A stretch of DNA of 64,000 nucleotides from Actinomycetota bacterium (lineage in GTDB: Bacteria > Actinomycetota > Actinomycetes > Nanopelagicales > Nanopelagicaceae): NCBI GenBank assembly GCA_947463725.1, contig CANHRM010000002.1, positions 44,421 to 108,420 of the forward strand, read 5' to 3'. The first letter of the stretch is position 1, and each line of letters starts with the position of its first letter. The notes beneath the pieces were generated by a model, which worked only from the letters and a program-made list of their open reading frames with translations, was not told where the DNA came from and did not search any database. The translations under genes were made by a program, and so were the position numbers. Positions 1 through 8,200 of the stretch are shown here, piece by piece.

Positions 1-38
1 GCTTTCCCTGATTTGAAAATTCGGGCGCTGGTCAAGAT

Positions 39-1898
39 TTGAAAACAAATATTGCAAAGATTCTAGAGATCCAAGGACTACGAGCTCTAGCTGCAACTTT
101 GGTTCTGATATTTCATGCCAAATTTGTATCAGGTGGCTTTATTGGTGTAGATATTTTCTATGTCATCTCTGGCTTTTTAATTACTGGTTTACTTCTAAAA
201 GAACTAAACGCTAACGGCCGGATCTCACTTAAGGCGTTCTATCTTCGAAGAAGCAAGCGTCTATTACCTGCTTCATTCTTAGTTCTTTTTGTAACAGCCC
301 TATTCGCTTGGCTAGTACTGCCTCCGATTTCGCGAGGTTCAATCGGACGCGATTTAGTCGCGACAACTCTTTACATTTCCAATTATCTATTCGCTTGGTG
401 GCAAAACGATTATCAGAATCTAAATGCCACACCATCGCCGTTCATTCACTATTGGTCGCTTGCTGTCGAAGAACAGTTCTATATTTTCTGGCCACTTTTC
501 ATAATCGCACTCGCTAAGCTCAAAAGCGCCCGCAAGTTCCTCGTTGGTTTCTCACTGGTAACCAGCATTACCTTTGCACTCGGCGTGTGGCTGACCGTTG
601 TGGCTCCAATTTGGGCTTTCTATTCACTGCCGACACGTGCTTGGGAACTAAGTATTGGCGCGCTAATTGCTCTGCTTCCTTCATTAAGAAGGCGAAGTCC
701 TTCACTGGCGGTCTTAGGAGCGATTGCCTTAATCAGTTCAGCTTTCTGGTTTAACGATCGCACCTCATTTCCGGGTGTTTATGCATTGCTACCGGTTTTC
801 GGCACCGCAGCCCTGCTATCGAGTATTGGCTCATGGCCTGGGCCGCTGAGATGGCTAGCCACTAATCGCGTCTCAGTTTGGATAGGAAAAATTTCCTATC
901 CGCTATATCTCTGGCATTGGCCGGTATTGGTTTTACCTATCGCACTTTTCGCTCGCGATCTTGTTCTATTGGAAAGAATCGTTGCACTGCTAGTGACCAT
1001 AGTCCTGGCTGACTTAACGACTAGATTTATTGAAGAGCCACTTCATTTAAAGAACTTTGCCGCACGAAGAGTTGTTGTAAGTACAGCAACGGCAATGGTG
1101 CTCTCACTCTTAGTTGGTTTTGGTATCTCGCAATCTACGACAAAAACGATATTGGTAAACGGCAAGCAAGTCACGTTAGCGAGTATTGAATCTCGACCTA
1201 CCCCTTATGACGATGGTTGCCATCTTAATTATCATGAAGCGATTTCTCCGCTGTGTGAATTTGGGAAATTAGATAGCGCTAAGACTGTTGTTCTCTACGG
1301 AGATTCACATGCGGTGCAATGGTTTCCAGCGCTAGAAAAATTGGCGGTTGAAAAAGGATTTAAGTTGATCACGTTGACCAAGTCGGCATGTCCGTCAATT
1401 GATGTGGTGCGCGAAAGTATCGGTGCTTTCAATATGGGTAACTGTGCCGCGTGGCGAAAAAGTGCCATTGAACGCATATCGAAAGCTAAACCAGATTTGA
1501 TTATTCTTTCATCGTTTGAACATTTCATTCCGGCAGGAGACCCTCGTAAAGTAAAGAAGTGGTGGGCAGATGGATCACAACGCACCTACCGAACTCTGAA
1601 CACTTTAACCCCGAAAGTTGTCTATCTGCTTGACACTCCCCTGCCTATGCGCAACATTCCGGATTGCTTAGCAAGCACTAGCGCTGATAAGTGTTTAGCC
1701 AACTCAAAACTCGGGTTACCGCAAGTCGCAAAATTTGAAATTATCGATCCCGCCATATGGCTCTGCCAAAGTGAGTGCCCAGGCATTGTGCGTGGAAATG
1801 TGGCTTATAGAGATGCTTCACACATTAGCGTCGCGACATCGCTGGAGTTATCAGATTCACTTTGGCAAGCGCTGATCGATAAGGGATTTACGCTTTAA
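39..1898 (+). CDS. OafA/YrhL-type membrane acyltransferase with C-terminal SGNH domain
   Basis: Membrane O-acyltransferase that probably acetylates a cell-surface glycan; the actual substrate cannot be read from the sequence. Residues about 9-345 form the multi-pass acyltransferase-3 domain, opening with IQGLRALA and the conserved His26 (LIFHAKF), with EEQFY near 144-148. Residues about 385-615 are an SGNH hydrolase-like domain with GDSHA at 421-425 (nucleophile Ser) and DASH at 592-595 (catalytic Asp/His pair). The length of 619 aa is normal for the fused form. Start is TTG at 39: an in-frame stop at 9-11 excludes anything longer, and only ten residues precede the family N-terminus. No clear Shine-Dalgarno is seen. 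It stands alone; tdk follows after 18 bases. Confidence 0.88.
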   Translation: MKTNIAKILEIQGLRALAATLVLIFHAKFVSGGFIGVDIFYVISGFLITGLLLKELNANGRISLKAFYLRRSKRLLPASFLVLFVTALFAWLVLPPISRGSIGRDLVATTLYISNYLFAWWQNDYQNLNATPSPFIHYWSLAVEEQFYIFWPLFIIALAKLKSARKFLVGFSLVTSITFALGVWLTVVAPIWAFYSLPTRAWELSIGALIALLPSLRRRSPSLAVLGAIALISSAFWFNDRTSFPGVYALLPVFGTAALLSSIGSWPGPLRWLATNRVSVWIGKISYPLYLWHWPVLVLPIALFARDLVLLERIVALLVTIVLADLTTRFIEEPLHLKNFAARRVVVSTATAMVLSLLVGFGISQSTTKTILVNGKQVTLASIESRPTPYDDGCHLNYHEAISPLCEFGKLDSAKTVVLYGDSHAVQWFPALEKLAVEKGFKLITLTKSACPSIDVVRESIGAFNMGNCAAWRKSAIERISKAKPDLIILSSFEHFIPAGDPRKVKKWWADGSQRTYRTLNTLTPKVVYLLDTPLPMRNIPDCLASTSADKCLANSKLGLPQVAKFEIIDPAIWLCQSECPGIVRGNVAYRDASHISVATSLELSDSLWQALIDKGFTL

Positions 1899-1916
1899 TG
1901 TGGCAGGATTACCGAC

Positions 1917-2561
1917 ATGGCTGAGTTGACGTACTACTGCGGAACTATGGATAGCGGTAAGTCGACCCTCGCTCTACAAACAGCCCATAACCACCAAAGT
2001 CGCGGTCGAACCGGATTAATTTTCACCAATCAAGATCGAGCTGGCGTTGGAGTTATTTCATCGCGCCTGGGATTACAAAGCGCGGCGATTGAAGTTGGCC
2101 CAGAATTAGATATTCATCGGTTCGTAGTTGATCAACTTTCGATCGGATCAAGAGTTGATTACATTATTTGCGACGAAGCCCAATTCTACGAACCGATTCA
2201 GATTGATCAATTAGCTCGTATTGTCGATGGCCTCGGAATAGATGTCTACGCTTTCGGAATTCTGGCTGATTTTCGGACCAAATTGTTTCCAGGTTCCGCG
2301 CGACTAGTTGAATTGGCTGATCGAGTAAATACATTGCAAGTCGAAGCCCTTTGTTGGTGTGGGCAAAGAGCTACACATAACGCTCGAACCATTAATGGCA
2401 TCATGGTCACTGAAGGCGAACAAGTAGTGGTTGGTGATACTAATAATGCCGATGAAGTTGCTTATGAAGTTCTCTGTCGTCGTCATCACATGCGTCAGTT
2501 AACTGCCCGAGTTTCTAGAGCAGGACATACTTCGAGTGACCCACTACCCTTCAACTCATGA
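1917..2561 (+). CDS. tdk: Thymidine kinase, TK1 type
   Basis: Phosphorylates thymidine to dTMP with ATP in the pyrimidine salvage pathway (cytosol). Visible signatures: P-loop GTMDSGKST at residues 9-17, DEAQF at 86-90 carrying the catalytic Glu87, the thymidine-binding YAFG at 111-114, and a zinc site made of Cys146, Cys148, Cys187 and His190. The length of 214 aa fits the bacterial TK1 family. The stop overlaps the next ATG as ATGA, so it is probably translationally coupled to the alcohol dehydrogenase gene. It gives a salvage route complementing the de novo pyr block elsewhere in this window. Confidence 0.95.
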   Translation: MAELTYYCGTMDSGKSTLALQTAHNHQSRGRTGLIFTNQDRAGVGVISSRLGLQSAAIEVGPELDIHRFVVDQLSIGSRVDYIICDEAQFYEPIQIDQLARIVDGLGIDVYAFGILADFRTKLFPGSARLVELADRVNTLQVEALCWCGQRATHNARTINGIMVTEGEQVVVGDTNNADEVAYEVLCRRHHMRQLTARVSRAGHTSSDPLPFNS

Positions 2562-3598
2562 ACGTACGTGGATTAGCTGCACTCAGTAAAGGCGCCCCTT
2601 TAACTTCTTATTCTTTCACCCGCAGAGAAATGCTTCCTCATGATGTAGCTATGGAAATTAAGTACGCCGGCATCTGTCACTCCGATATCCATCAAGTCAA
2701 TGAGGAGTGGGGTGCTGCTCGTTTTCCGATGGTTCCAGGTCACGAGATTGCCGGCGTAGTAACTGCAATTGGCGGCTCGGTAAGTAAGTTTGCAGTCGGA
2801 GATCTAATCGGTGTGGGCGTATTCATTGATTCTTGTCGCGATTGCTCTAGCTGCAACCAGGGTTTGAATCAATATTGCGAGAATGGCATGACACCGACTT
2901 ACAACGGATTTGAACGCGATGGCGTAACTCCGACTATGGGTGGCTACAGCGATGGATATGTAATAAATGAAGATTATGCGGTAAAGATTCCAACTGGGCT
3001 AGACCTTGCAGCCGTAGCACCGCTGCTATGCGCTGGCATCACTTTGTATTCACCGTTAAAACATTGGAAAGCCGGACCTGGCAAGAAAGTTGCGGTGATG
3101 GGTCTCGGTGGTCTTGGCCATATGGGAGTCAAGTTTGCACATGCTTTAGGCGCAGAAGTTACCGTTCTTTCTCACTCCCCCAGCAAAGAAGCCGATGCAC
3201 GTAGTTTAGGTGCAGACCACTTCGTCGTAACTAGTGATCCGGCACAGATGAAATTAGTTAGACGCAAGTTTGATTTAATTTTAGACACAGTTAGCGCTGA
3301 GCATGATGTTAATGATTATCTAAATCTGTTAGGCACCGATGGGACTCTGGTTGTCATTGGACTTCCAGGCGTTCCTTTTTCAGTCCATGCAAACTCATTA
3401 TTATCTGGACGACGTTCCATGGCTGGATCGATGATCGGAAGTATTTCGCAAACTCAGGAGATGCTGGATTTCTGCGGCGAAAAGAAAATTGTGAGCGAGA
3501 TTGAATTAATCAGTGCTGACTATGTGAATACTGCGTACGAGCGTACTGTTAAAAGCGACGTGCGATTTCGTTTCGTTATTGATATCGCAACGCTCTAA
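2558..3598 (+). CDS. Zinc-dependent alcohol dehydrogenase (cinnamyl-alcohol dehydrogenase/YahK-like)
   Basis: Medium-chain NAD(P)-dependent alcohol/aldehyde oxidoreductase of 346 aa. Catalytic zinc ligands are visible in CHSD (about residue 40) and GHE (about 64). Structural zinc is bound by the cysteine cluster CRDCSSCNQGLNQYC (about 95-110). The Rossmann motif GLGGLGHMG lies near residue 185. The sequence pattern is closest to the CAD/YahK branch, which usually prefers NADPH and broad aldehydes; the true substrate is not predictable. It overlaps tdk by four bases at its start, and its stop overlaps the stop of the convergent DUF554 gene by three to four bases, leaving no room for an intergenic terminator. 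Confidence 0.9.
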   Translation: MNVRGLAALSKGAPLTSYSFTRREMLPHDVAMEIKYAGICHSDIHQVNEEWGAARFPMVPGHEIAGVVTAIGGSVSKFAVGDLIGVGVFIDSCRDCSSCNQGLNQYCENGMTPTYNGFERDGVTPTMGGYSDGYVINEDYAVKIPTGLDLAAVAPLLCAGITLYSPLKHWKAGPGKKVAVMGLGGLGHMGVKFAHALGAEVTVLSHSPSKEADARSLGADHFVVTSDPAQMKLVRRKFDLILDTVSAEHDVNDYLNLLGTDGTLVVIGLPGVPFSVHANSLLSGRRSMAGSMIGSISQTQEMLDFCGEKKIVSEIELISADYVNTAYERTVKSDVRFRFVIDIATL

Positions 3599-4332
3599 AC
3601 AAATTGATGCACTAGAAGTGCAAAAACTGGTGCGATCGCTAAAGCTGGCAGCAAGTTAGCAACTGCTACTTCTTTGATCTTCAGCAAGCGCAGAGCAATG
3701 CAAAGCAACATCAAACCGCCAACGATGGTCATAGCTGCGATTTGATATCCGCTCAAGATCGAACCTAAACCAAGACCCACAACGGTCCAAGTGCCTTGGT
3801 AAATACCGACCGGAATAGCAGAGGCTGCGACTCCCCAACCTAATGAGGTAGCAAATGCCATCGCGGCAAAGAAGTCGAGCGTTGATTTCAAGATCAATTG
3901 ATCGATTCCCGTGCCCATGCCGTCACTAATGGAGCCAAGGATCGCTAGAGGTCCGATGGCAAAGAGCAGCGATGCGCTGACAAAACCTTCGATAAATGGG
4001 CTTTCTTTCGAAGCACGAAAACGCATTCGCAAATTTTCGCCAAGAACTTCAAGCTTCTCTTCGAGGTGTAAAGCACTACCAATCAACGCACCAATTAAAA
4101 GTGAACCCAAAACGCAAAGGAGCGTCCAACCTTTAGGCAGTGCGGAAATATATTCAGAAGACCAGAGCGGAATTAGCGCACTGGCTGCGGCCAAGAGAGT
4201 GACTAGGCCCAGGATGTCCGTTACCAAATTTCTTAGCTTTTCACTTACACGCGAACCCATTAGAACACCAAGAGTTGCTCCACCAATGATGGTGAAGATA
4301 TTTATCAATGTGCCTAAGCCCGGGAATTCCAT
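3595..4332 (-). CDS. DUF554 (YqgA/YdfK-like) multi-pass membrane protein
   Basis: Integral membrane protein of 245 aa with about six to seven hydrophobic segments and the family opening GTLINxxxIIGGxxLG just after the start. Glycine-rich helices continue to the C-terminus. The family has no established function; it may be a transporter or channel. The open frame extends upstream to a TTG at 4356, but ATG at 4332 gives the usual DUF554 N-terminus and lies 8 bases downstream of a TAGTAT hexamer that could be a -10 element of a leaderless mRNA. It is divergent from the YczE-like gene and converges with the alcohol dehydrogenase, overlapping it. Confidence 0.85.
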   Translation of the reverse strand: MEFPGLGTLINIFTIIGGATLGVLMGSRVSEKLRNLVTDILGLVTLLAAASALIPLWSSEYISALPKGWTLLCVLGSLLIGALIGSALHLEEKLEVLGENLRMRFRASKESPFIEGFVSASLLFAIGPLAILGSISDGMGTGIDQLILKSTLDFFAAMAFATSLGWGVAASAIPVGIYQGTWTVVGLGLGSILSGYQIAAMTIVGGLMLLCIALRLLKIKEVAVANLLPALAIAPVFALLVHQFV

Positions 4333-4340
4333 AAGGCGCA

Positions 4341-4346
4341 ATACTA
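4341..4346 (-). promoter_or_regulatory. Candidate -10 (TAGTAT) for DUF554 gene
   Basis: TAGTAT on the minus strand ends 8 bases before the ATG at 4332, with no Shine-Dalgarno between. This fits a leaderless transcript. No convincing -35 was seen. Confidence 0.4.
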
Positions 4347-4369
4347 TCTCGCGCAAGCGAGAAGTGGGC

Positions 4370-4375
4370 TATCCT
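4370..4375 (+). promoter_or_regulatory. Candidate -10 (TATCCT) for YczE-like gene
   Basis: TATCCT ends exactly 6 bases before the ATG at 4382, placing the predicted transcription start at or next to the start codon. This spacing recurs at many genes in the window and favours the 4382 start. Confidence 0.45.
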
Positions 4376-4381
4376 CGGGCA

Positions 4382-5062
4382 ATGTTCGTTATCGCCCTAT
4401 TAATGGAGTTCTTACGTCCACACAAAACAATTCCAATAACACCTTGGCGTGCGCAGAATCGTTGGGACTTATCCCTCTCCCGAGTGGCGATCCTATTCTT
4501 TGGTTTATTCATATTTGGAATCGGTGATTCGCTATTGATCCAATCTAATTTTGGTAATGCGCCATGGTCTGTTTTAGCCCAAGGATTAGCAAAAACTTTT
4601 AATTCCGAAATTGGTCTTCTCACCTTTCTTATAAGCGCTGTAGTACTTCTACTTTGGGTTCCGCTAAAAGAGAAGCCAGGTTTCGGAACTATTTCTAATA
4701 TTGTGATCATTGCCGCAGCAATTCAACTTGGTATTGATTTCATTCCACCTGCCGAAAATACATTAGTCGGCCTCATCTACGTGTTTGCAGGAATTGCCTT
4801 AGTTGGCGCTGGTTCGAGTCTTTACATCACATGCGGACTTGGGCCGGGGCCACGAGATGGCCTCATGACCGCGATCCACCACAAGAGCGGTATTCGTGTA
4901 GGTCGAGTTCGTTTAGCGATCGAGGGAACAGTTTTGGTACTGGGTGCGCTGCTGGGTGGCCATTTAGGCGCAGGAACTGCCCTATTCGCGCTATTAATCG
5001 GCCAATCAATCGCAATTTTCTTAGGGATCGTGGCTCGGCTTACCTCAAATACTTCACAGTAA
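4382..5062 (+). CDS. YczE/YyaS/YitT-family membrane protein
   Basis: Multi-pass membrane protein of about 226 aa with five hydrophobic segments. It has the family features FGxGDSLL early on, GNAPWSVL in the first third, and GLGPGPRDGLM in the middle. Function of the family is unproven; a permease role is often guessed. The open frame runs back to 3911, but that part lies antisense to DUF554 and has no membrane character, so the start is set at ATG 4382; ATG 4403 is an alternative. The TATCCT hexamer 6 bases upstream supports 4382. The gene is divergent from DUF554 with a short shared promoter region. Confidence 0.82.
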   Translation: MFVIALLMEFLRPHKTIPITPWRAQNRWDLSLSRVAILFFGLFIFGIGDSLLIQSNFGNAPWSVLAQGLAKTFNSEIGLLTFLISAVVLLLWVPLKEKPGFGTISNIVIIAAAIQLGIDFIPPAENTLVGLIYVFAGIALVGAGSSLYITCGLGPGPRDGLMTAIHHKSGIRVGRVRLAIEGTVLVLGALLGGHLGAGTALFALLIGQSIAIFLGIVARLTSNTSQ

Positions 5063-5093
5063 GCCTTAGGTTTGGCCTTAAGTTCCCTGCGTT

Positions 5094-5112
5094 AGCCGAA
5101 CGTTCTTCGGCT
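5094..5112 (+). repeat. Inverted repeat hairpin upstream of the NCS2 permease
   Basis: AGCCGAA and TTCGGCT pair perfectly (7 bp) around a 5-base loop in the 95-base gap between the YczE-like gene and the permease. No run of T follows, so it may be a weak terminator, a leader hairpin or an operator. The rest of the gap shows nothing recognisable; no purine riboswitch core was found. Confidence 0.4.
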
Positions 5113-5143
5113 CGGAGTCGCAAACACCTCCGTTAACAAAATT

Positions 5144-5150
5144 AGAAAGG
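5144..5150 (+). promoter_or_regulatory. Ribosome-binding site fixing the TTG start of the permease
   Basis: AGAAAGG lies 7 bases before TTG 5158 and decides for this non-ATG start. Confidence 0.6.
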
Positions 5151-5157
5151 CACCTCA

Positions 5158-6696
5158 TTGACTAAAACTCTAGACAGATATTTCAAGATTTCAGAACGTG
5201 GATCTTCAATATCTACTGAAATCCGTGGCGGAATCGTCACCTTCTTCACGATGGCTTACATCGTGGCACTTAATCCACTTATCCTCGGCGGCGTAAAAGA
5301 CTCAACCGGGCATTACCTCGGCGGCGGCACAGACGGTGCAAACTTTGCAGCGATCGCAGCTATGACTGCTCTTATGGCAGGTCTACTTACTATTCTTATG
5401 GGCGCAGTTGCGAATTTCCCACTGGCACTTGCTACAGGTCTTGGTCTTAATACATTCGTTGCAGTCGGCATCGCAGCGAAGATGACTTGGGCTGATGCGA
5501 TGGGTCTGGTTGTGATTGAAGGTCTCATTATTACTGTTCTAGTACTCACCGGCTTTAGAACCGCAGTCTTTAAAGCAGTTCCACAACAACTTAAGATCGC
5601 AATCTCTGTTGGTATTGGTCTGTTTATTACTCTAATTGGTCTGGTTGATGCGGGCTTCGTTCGCAAGACTCCAGGTACTGGTCCGGTTCCGGTAACGCTA
5701 GGCAACGATGGAACTCTCGTGGGTTGGCCAATCATCGTATTTGGCTTCGGATTGTTATTGATGATTATCTTGCTAGTTCGAAAAGTGAAGGGCGCAATCC
5801 TTATCGGAATCGTTGCCTCAACTGTGCTCTCAATAGTTATCGAGAAGGCATTTAAAATCGGAGCTAACTACCTGCCAGGTGGAGTTGTAAACAATGTCTT
5901 CGGCGGAACTATGCCGGATACTTTCAAAGGCGTAACAGTTCGTGACGCTGACGGAGTAGCTCTTCTGTATACAAATCCAAAGGGCTGGGGACTAAATGTA
6001 CCGAGCGTGCCAGATAACTTTGTAGCCACTCCTGACTTCTCGCTCTTCGGCAAGTTCGATCTGCTTGGAGCTTTCAATTTCAAGGGCGTAACCGTTATTG
6101 CCGCAATCCTCTTCGTATTCACACTGTTGCTATCTGACTTCTTCGACACTGTCGGAACTGTTACAGCAATTGGATCAGAAGCAGGACTAATTGACAAAGA
6201 TGGAAATGTTCCTAACAACAACAAGATTCTTTTTGTTGACTCTGTTGCAGCAGTTGCAGGTGGCGCAGGAAGCATCTCTTCTAATACCAGCTACATTGAA
6301 TCGGCTTCAGGAGTAGGCGAAGGCGCACGTACTGGCTTAGCATCAATAGTCACCGGAATTCTTTTCCTATTGACTACATTCCTAGCCCCACTCGTAGCTG
6401 TTATTCCTTACGAAGCTGCCACACCAGCACTCGTAATCGTAGGATTCTTGATGATGTCCCAGATCAAGGACATCGATTGGTCTGATTACGGAATCGGTAT
6501 TCCAGCTTTCTTAAGCATTATTTTGATGCCATTTACTTACAACATCTCAGTGGGCATCGGAGTAGGAATCATCTCTCACGTGATCATTCGTCTCGTACAG
6601 GGTCGCTCAAAAGAAGTTCACGCTCTTCTTTATATCGTCTCTGGACTATTCATGATCTACTTCTTATCATCCCCAATAAACATGTGGACTGCATAA
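5158..6696 (+). CDS. NCS2/AzgA-type purine (adenine/guanine/hypoxanthine) permease
   Basis: Membrane transporter of 512 aa, probably a proton symporter for purine bases. The N-terminus has the AzgA signature ISTEIRGGIVTFFTMAYIV and NPLIL. About a dozen hydrophobic segments follow, plus a central SDFFDTVGT stretch and the SSNTSYIESASGVGEGARTG region typical of the AzgA branch, where substrate-binding residues lie. Start is TTG 5158, supported by AGAAAGG 7 bases upstream. A loop insertion at residues about 260-305 is hydrophilic and less conserved. Uptake of purine bases would fit an organism relying on salvage, although the usual apt gene is missing from its normal place in this window. A strong terminator follows. 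Confidence 0.9.
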   Translation: MTKTLDRYFKISERGSSISTEIRGGIVTFFTMAYIVALNPLILGGVKDSTGHYLGGGTDGANFAAIAAMTALMAGLLTILMGAVANFPLALATGLGLNTFVAVGIAAKMTWADAMGLVVIEGLIITVLVLTGFRTAVFKAVPQQLKIAISVGIGLFITLIGLVDAGFVRKTPGTGPVPVTLGNDGTLVGWPIIVFGFGLLLMIILLVRKVKGAILIGIVASTVLSIVIEKAFKIGANYLPGGVVNNVFGGTMPDTFKGVTVRDADGVALLYTNPKGWGLNVPSVPDNFVATPDFSLFGKFDLLGAFNFKGVTVIAAILFVFTLLLSDFFDTVGTVTAIGSEAGLIDKDGNVPNNNKILFVDSVAAVAGGAGSISSNTSYIESASGVGEGARTGLASIVTGILFLLTTFLAPLVAVIPYEAATPALVIVGFLMMSQIKDIDWSDYGIGIPAFLSIILMPFTYNISVGIGVGIISHVIIRLVQGRSKEVHALLYIVSGLFMIYFLSSPINMWTA

Positions 6697-6714
6697 GACT
6701 AATAGCGATAAAAG

Positions 6715-6748
6715 ACGGGCCACGAGAAATCGTGGCCCGTTTTCTTTT
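6715..6748 (+). terminator. Bidirectional intrinsic terminator
   Basis: ACGGGCCACGA and TCGTGGCCCGT form a perfect 11-bp GC-rich stem around a GAAA tetraloop, followed by a T-rich tail (TTTCTTTT). On the other strand a shorter CTTTT tail follows, so it can also end ung transcription. It sits between the convergent permease and ung genes. Confidence 0.93.
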
Positions 6749-7400
6749 ATGGCAACTTCCAATTGATTGGAGCTTGCCCTGAAGTCGTCAATAATTCATT
6801 GCATCTGGTAAACGGTTTACTATCGAAGAATCCGCGATAAACCGATAATGGGCTCGGATGAACTGACTCAATCTTTTGCGACTCATCGAAATTCTTGCCC
6901 ATGCGTTGCGCATGACTCCCCCAAAGAATTAATACACAACCTCGATTAGCCAAGATCTCTAATGCAGCCGCAGTTATCCTCTGCCAACCGATATTGAGGT
7001 GCTCTGATTTATCATCCAGATTCAGTGTCAACGAGCTATTTAAAAGAGCAACCCCATTACTGGCCCACTCTGATAAGTCTCCATTTTTCGGATAAGAGTA
7101 ACCTGTGTCTGAAACGTATTCCGTAAATATATTTTTTAGCGAAGCTGGAAGTCTCTCATGGTCGGGATTGACGCTAAAAGCTAATCCAGTTGCGTATCCC
7201 GGTGTTGGATAAGGGTCTTGGCCTAGGATTACAGCTCGGTAATGTTCAATCGGAAAACTAAATACACGAAGAACATTTTCATATTTCGGCGTGATGCGTT
7301 GCGAGGTAATTAATTTTTCGATAGCTGCTAACTCTTTTTCATAACTCGCAAATAGAGGTAGCCAACTCTTATCGATTTGCGCGAGCAAAGAACCGAGCAC
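6747..7400 (-). CDS. ung: Uracil-DNA glycosylase, family 1
   Basis: Removes uracil from DNA in base-excision repair. Length 217 aa. Motif A GQDPYPTPG at residues 60-68 carries the catalytic Asp62. The C-terminal HPSPLS followed by YRGFF is the minor-groove intercalation loop. GQDPYP rather than the enterobacterial GQDPYH is the usual actinobacterial form, so it is not a defect. LILWGSHAQ is also present. Start is GTG at 7400, overlapping the end of the ABC ATPase gene by 32 bases on the same strand, so coupled expression is likely. Its 3' end runs into the bidirectional terminator. Confidence 0.95.
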   Translation of the reverse strand: MLGSLLAQIDKSWLPLFASYEKELAAIEKLITSQRITPKYENVLRVFSFPIEHYRAVILGQDPYPTPGYATGLAFSVNPDHERLPASLKNIFTEYVSDTGYSYPKNGDLSEWASNGVALLNSSLTLNLDDKSEHLNIGWQRITAAALEILANRGCVLILWGSHAQRMGKNFDESQKIESVHPSPLSVYRGFFDSKPFTRCNELLTTSGQAPINWKLP

Positions 7401-8160
7401 CTTCTTTAGTTACCGTGAGCGGATAATTGAAGACGTCAGAAACATTAGGCGTGGTCAATACCTCGTTGATCTCGCCGGCATAAGCAATCTGGCCATTCTT
7501 AATCAGAAGTGCGTGCGTAGTTCCGACCGGGATCTCTTCAAGGTGATGTGTGACAATAATTGAAGCTGGTGAAGATGGGTCACTGGCAAAGGTGGCGAAA
7601 CGCGATAACAGATCTTCCCGGCCCGGCAGGTCTAAGCCCGATGTTGGTTCATCTAACAAGATCAATTCAGGATCCACCATTAGCGCTCGAGCGATGGTCA
7701 CGCGTTTGCGTTCGCCTTCACTCAAGGTTCCGTAAGTACGGTCACCTAGCTGACGAACACCGAAAGTGGTTAATAGTGCAATAGCTCGGGACTCATCCCA
7801 AAGATCGTAACTTTCATTCCATCGACCACTAATTGCATAAGCTGCCGTGAGAACAACATCTCGAACTAGTTCATCATCTGGGATACCGCTTGTGCTGTTT
7901 GCCGAAACTAATCCAATCCGGGTGCGCAATTCAAAGAGATCTACTTTGCCCATTGCTTTATCTAGGATCCTGGCTGCGCCAGACGATGGAAATATACGAG
8001 TAGCGATCAACTGCAATAGAGTGGATTTGCCGGCACCGTTTGGACCCAAAATTACCCACCGCTGGCCAGTTTGTAAGGTCAGCGAAATTGGCCCCAAGAT
8101 AGTTGAGGCCCCACGACGAACAGTTACTTCATCGAGGGTAAGAACGGTATCGCTTGCCAT
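7369..8160 (-). CDS. Cytosolic ABC transporter ATP-binding protein (YlmA-like)
   Basis: Single ABC ATPase domain of 263 aa: Walker A GPNGAGKST at residues 39-47, signature LSEGE at 146-150, Walker B LILLDEP at 166-172, and the H-loop as VTHHLEE. No membrane partner gene is adjacent, so the transported substrate is unknown. Similar stand-alone ATPases (YlmA type) are known. The open frame extends to 8421, but that would cross the divergent serB start; ATG 8160 gives the natural N-terminus and has TATCTT 8 bases upstream. The 3' end overlaps ung. Confidence 0.87.
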   Translation of the reverse strand: MASDTVLTLDEVTVRRGASTILGPISLTLQTGQRWVILGPNGAGKSTLLQLIATRIFPSSGAARILDKAMGKVDLFELRTRIGLVSANSTSGIPDDELVRDVVLTAAYAISGRWNESYDLWDESRAIALLTTFGVRQLGDRTYGTLSEGERKRVTIARALMVDPELILLDEPTSGLDLPGREDLLSRFATFASDPSSPASIIVTHHLEEIPVGTTHALLIKNGQIAYAGEINEVLTTPNVSDVFNYPLTVTKEGARFFARANR

Positions 8161-8168
8161 AGAGCGAA

Positions 8169-8174
8169 AAGATA
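8169..8174 (-). promoter_or_regulatory. Candidate -10 (TATCTT) for the ABC ATPase gene
   Basis: TATCTT on the minus strand, 8 bases before ATG 8160, without a Shine-Dalgarno. It lies in a 40-base divergent spacer shared with serB. Confidence 0.4.
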
Positions 8175-8188
8175 GCGTGAATTCACGG

Positions 8189-8194
8189 TAATCT
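8189..8194 (+). promoter_or_regulatory. Candidate -10 (TAATCT) for serB
   Basis: TAATCT ends exactly 6 bases before ATG 8201 with no Shine-Dalgarno, as expected for a leaderless mRNA. Confidence 0.45.
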
Positions 8195-8200
8195 GCGCAT

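Noticed and set aside
1..38. End of an upstream gene at the window start
   Set aside because: Too short to recognise; only an in-frame stop at 9-11 can be seen.
3911..4381. Long upstream extension of the YczE-like reading frame
   Set aside because: It lies antisense to DUF554, is rich in Arg/Pro/Ser and has no membrane character; the true N-terminus is near 4382.
5063..5157. Purine riboswitch before the purine permease
   Set aside because: No conserved purine-aptamer core could be found in the 95 bases; only a simple hairpin is present.
7204..7221. Ung active site GQDPYP instead of GQDPYH as a mutation
   Set aside because: Mycobacterial and other actinobacterial Ung have the same Pro.
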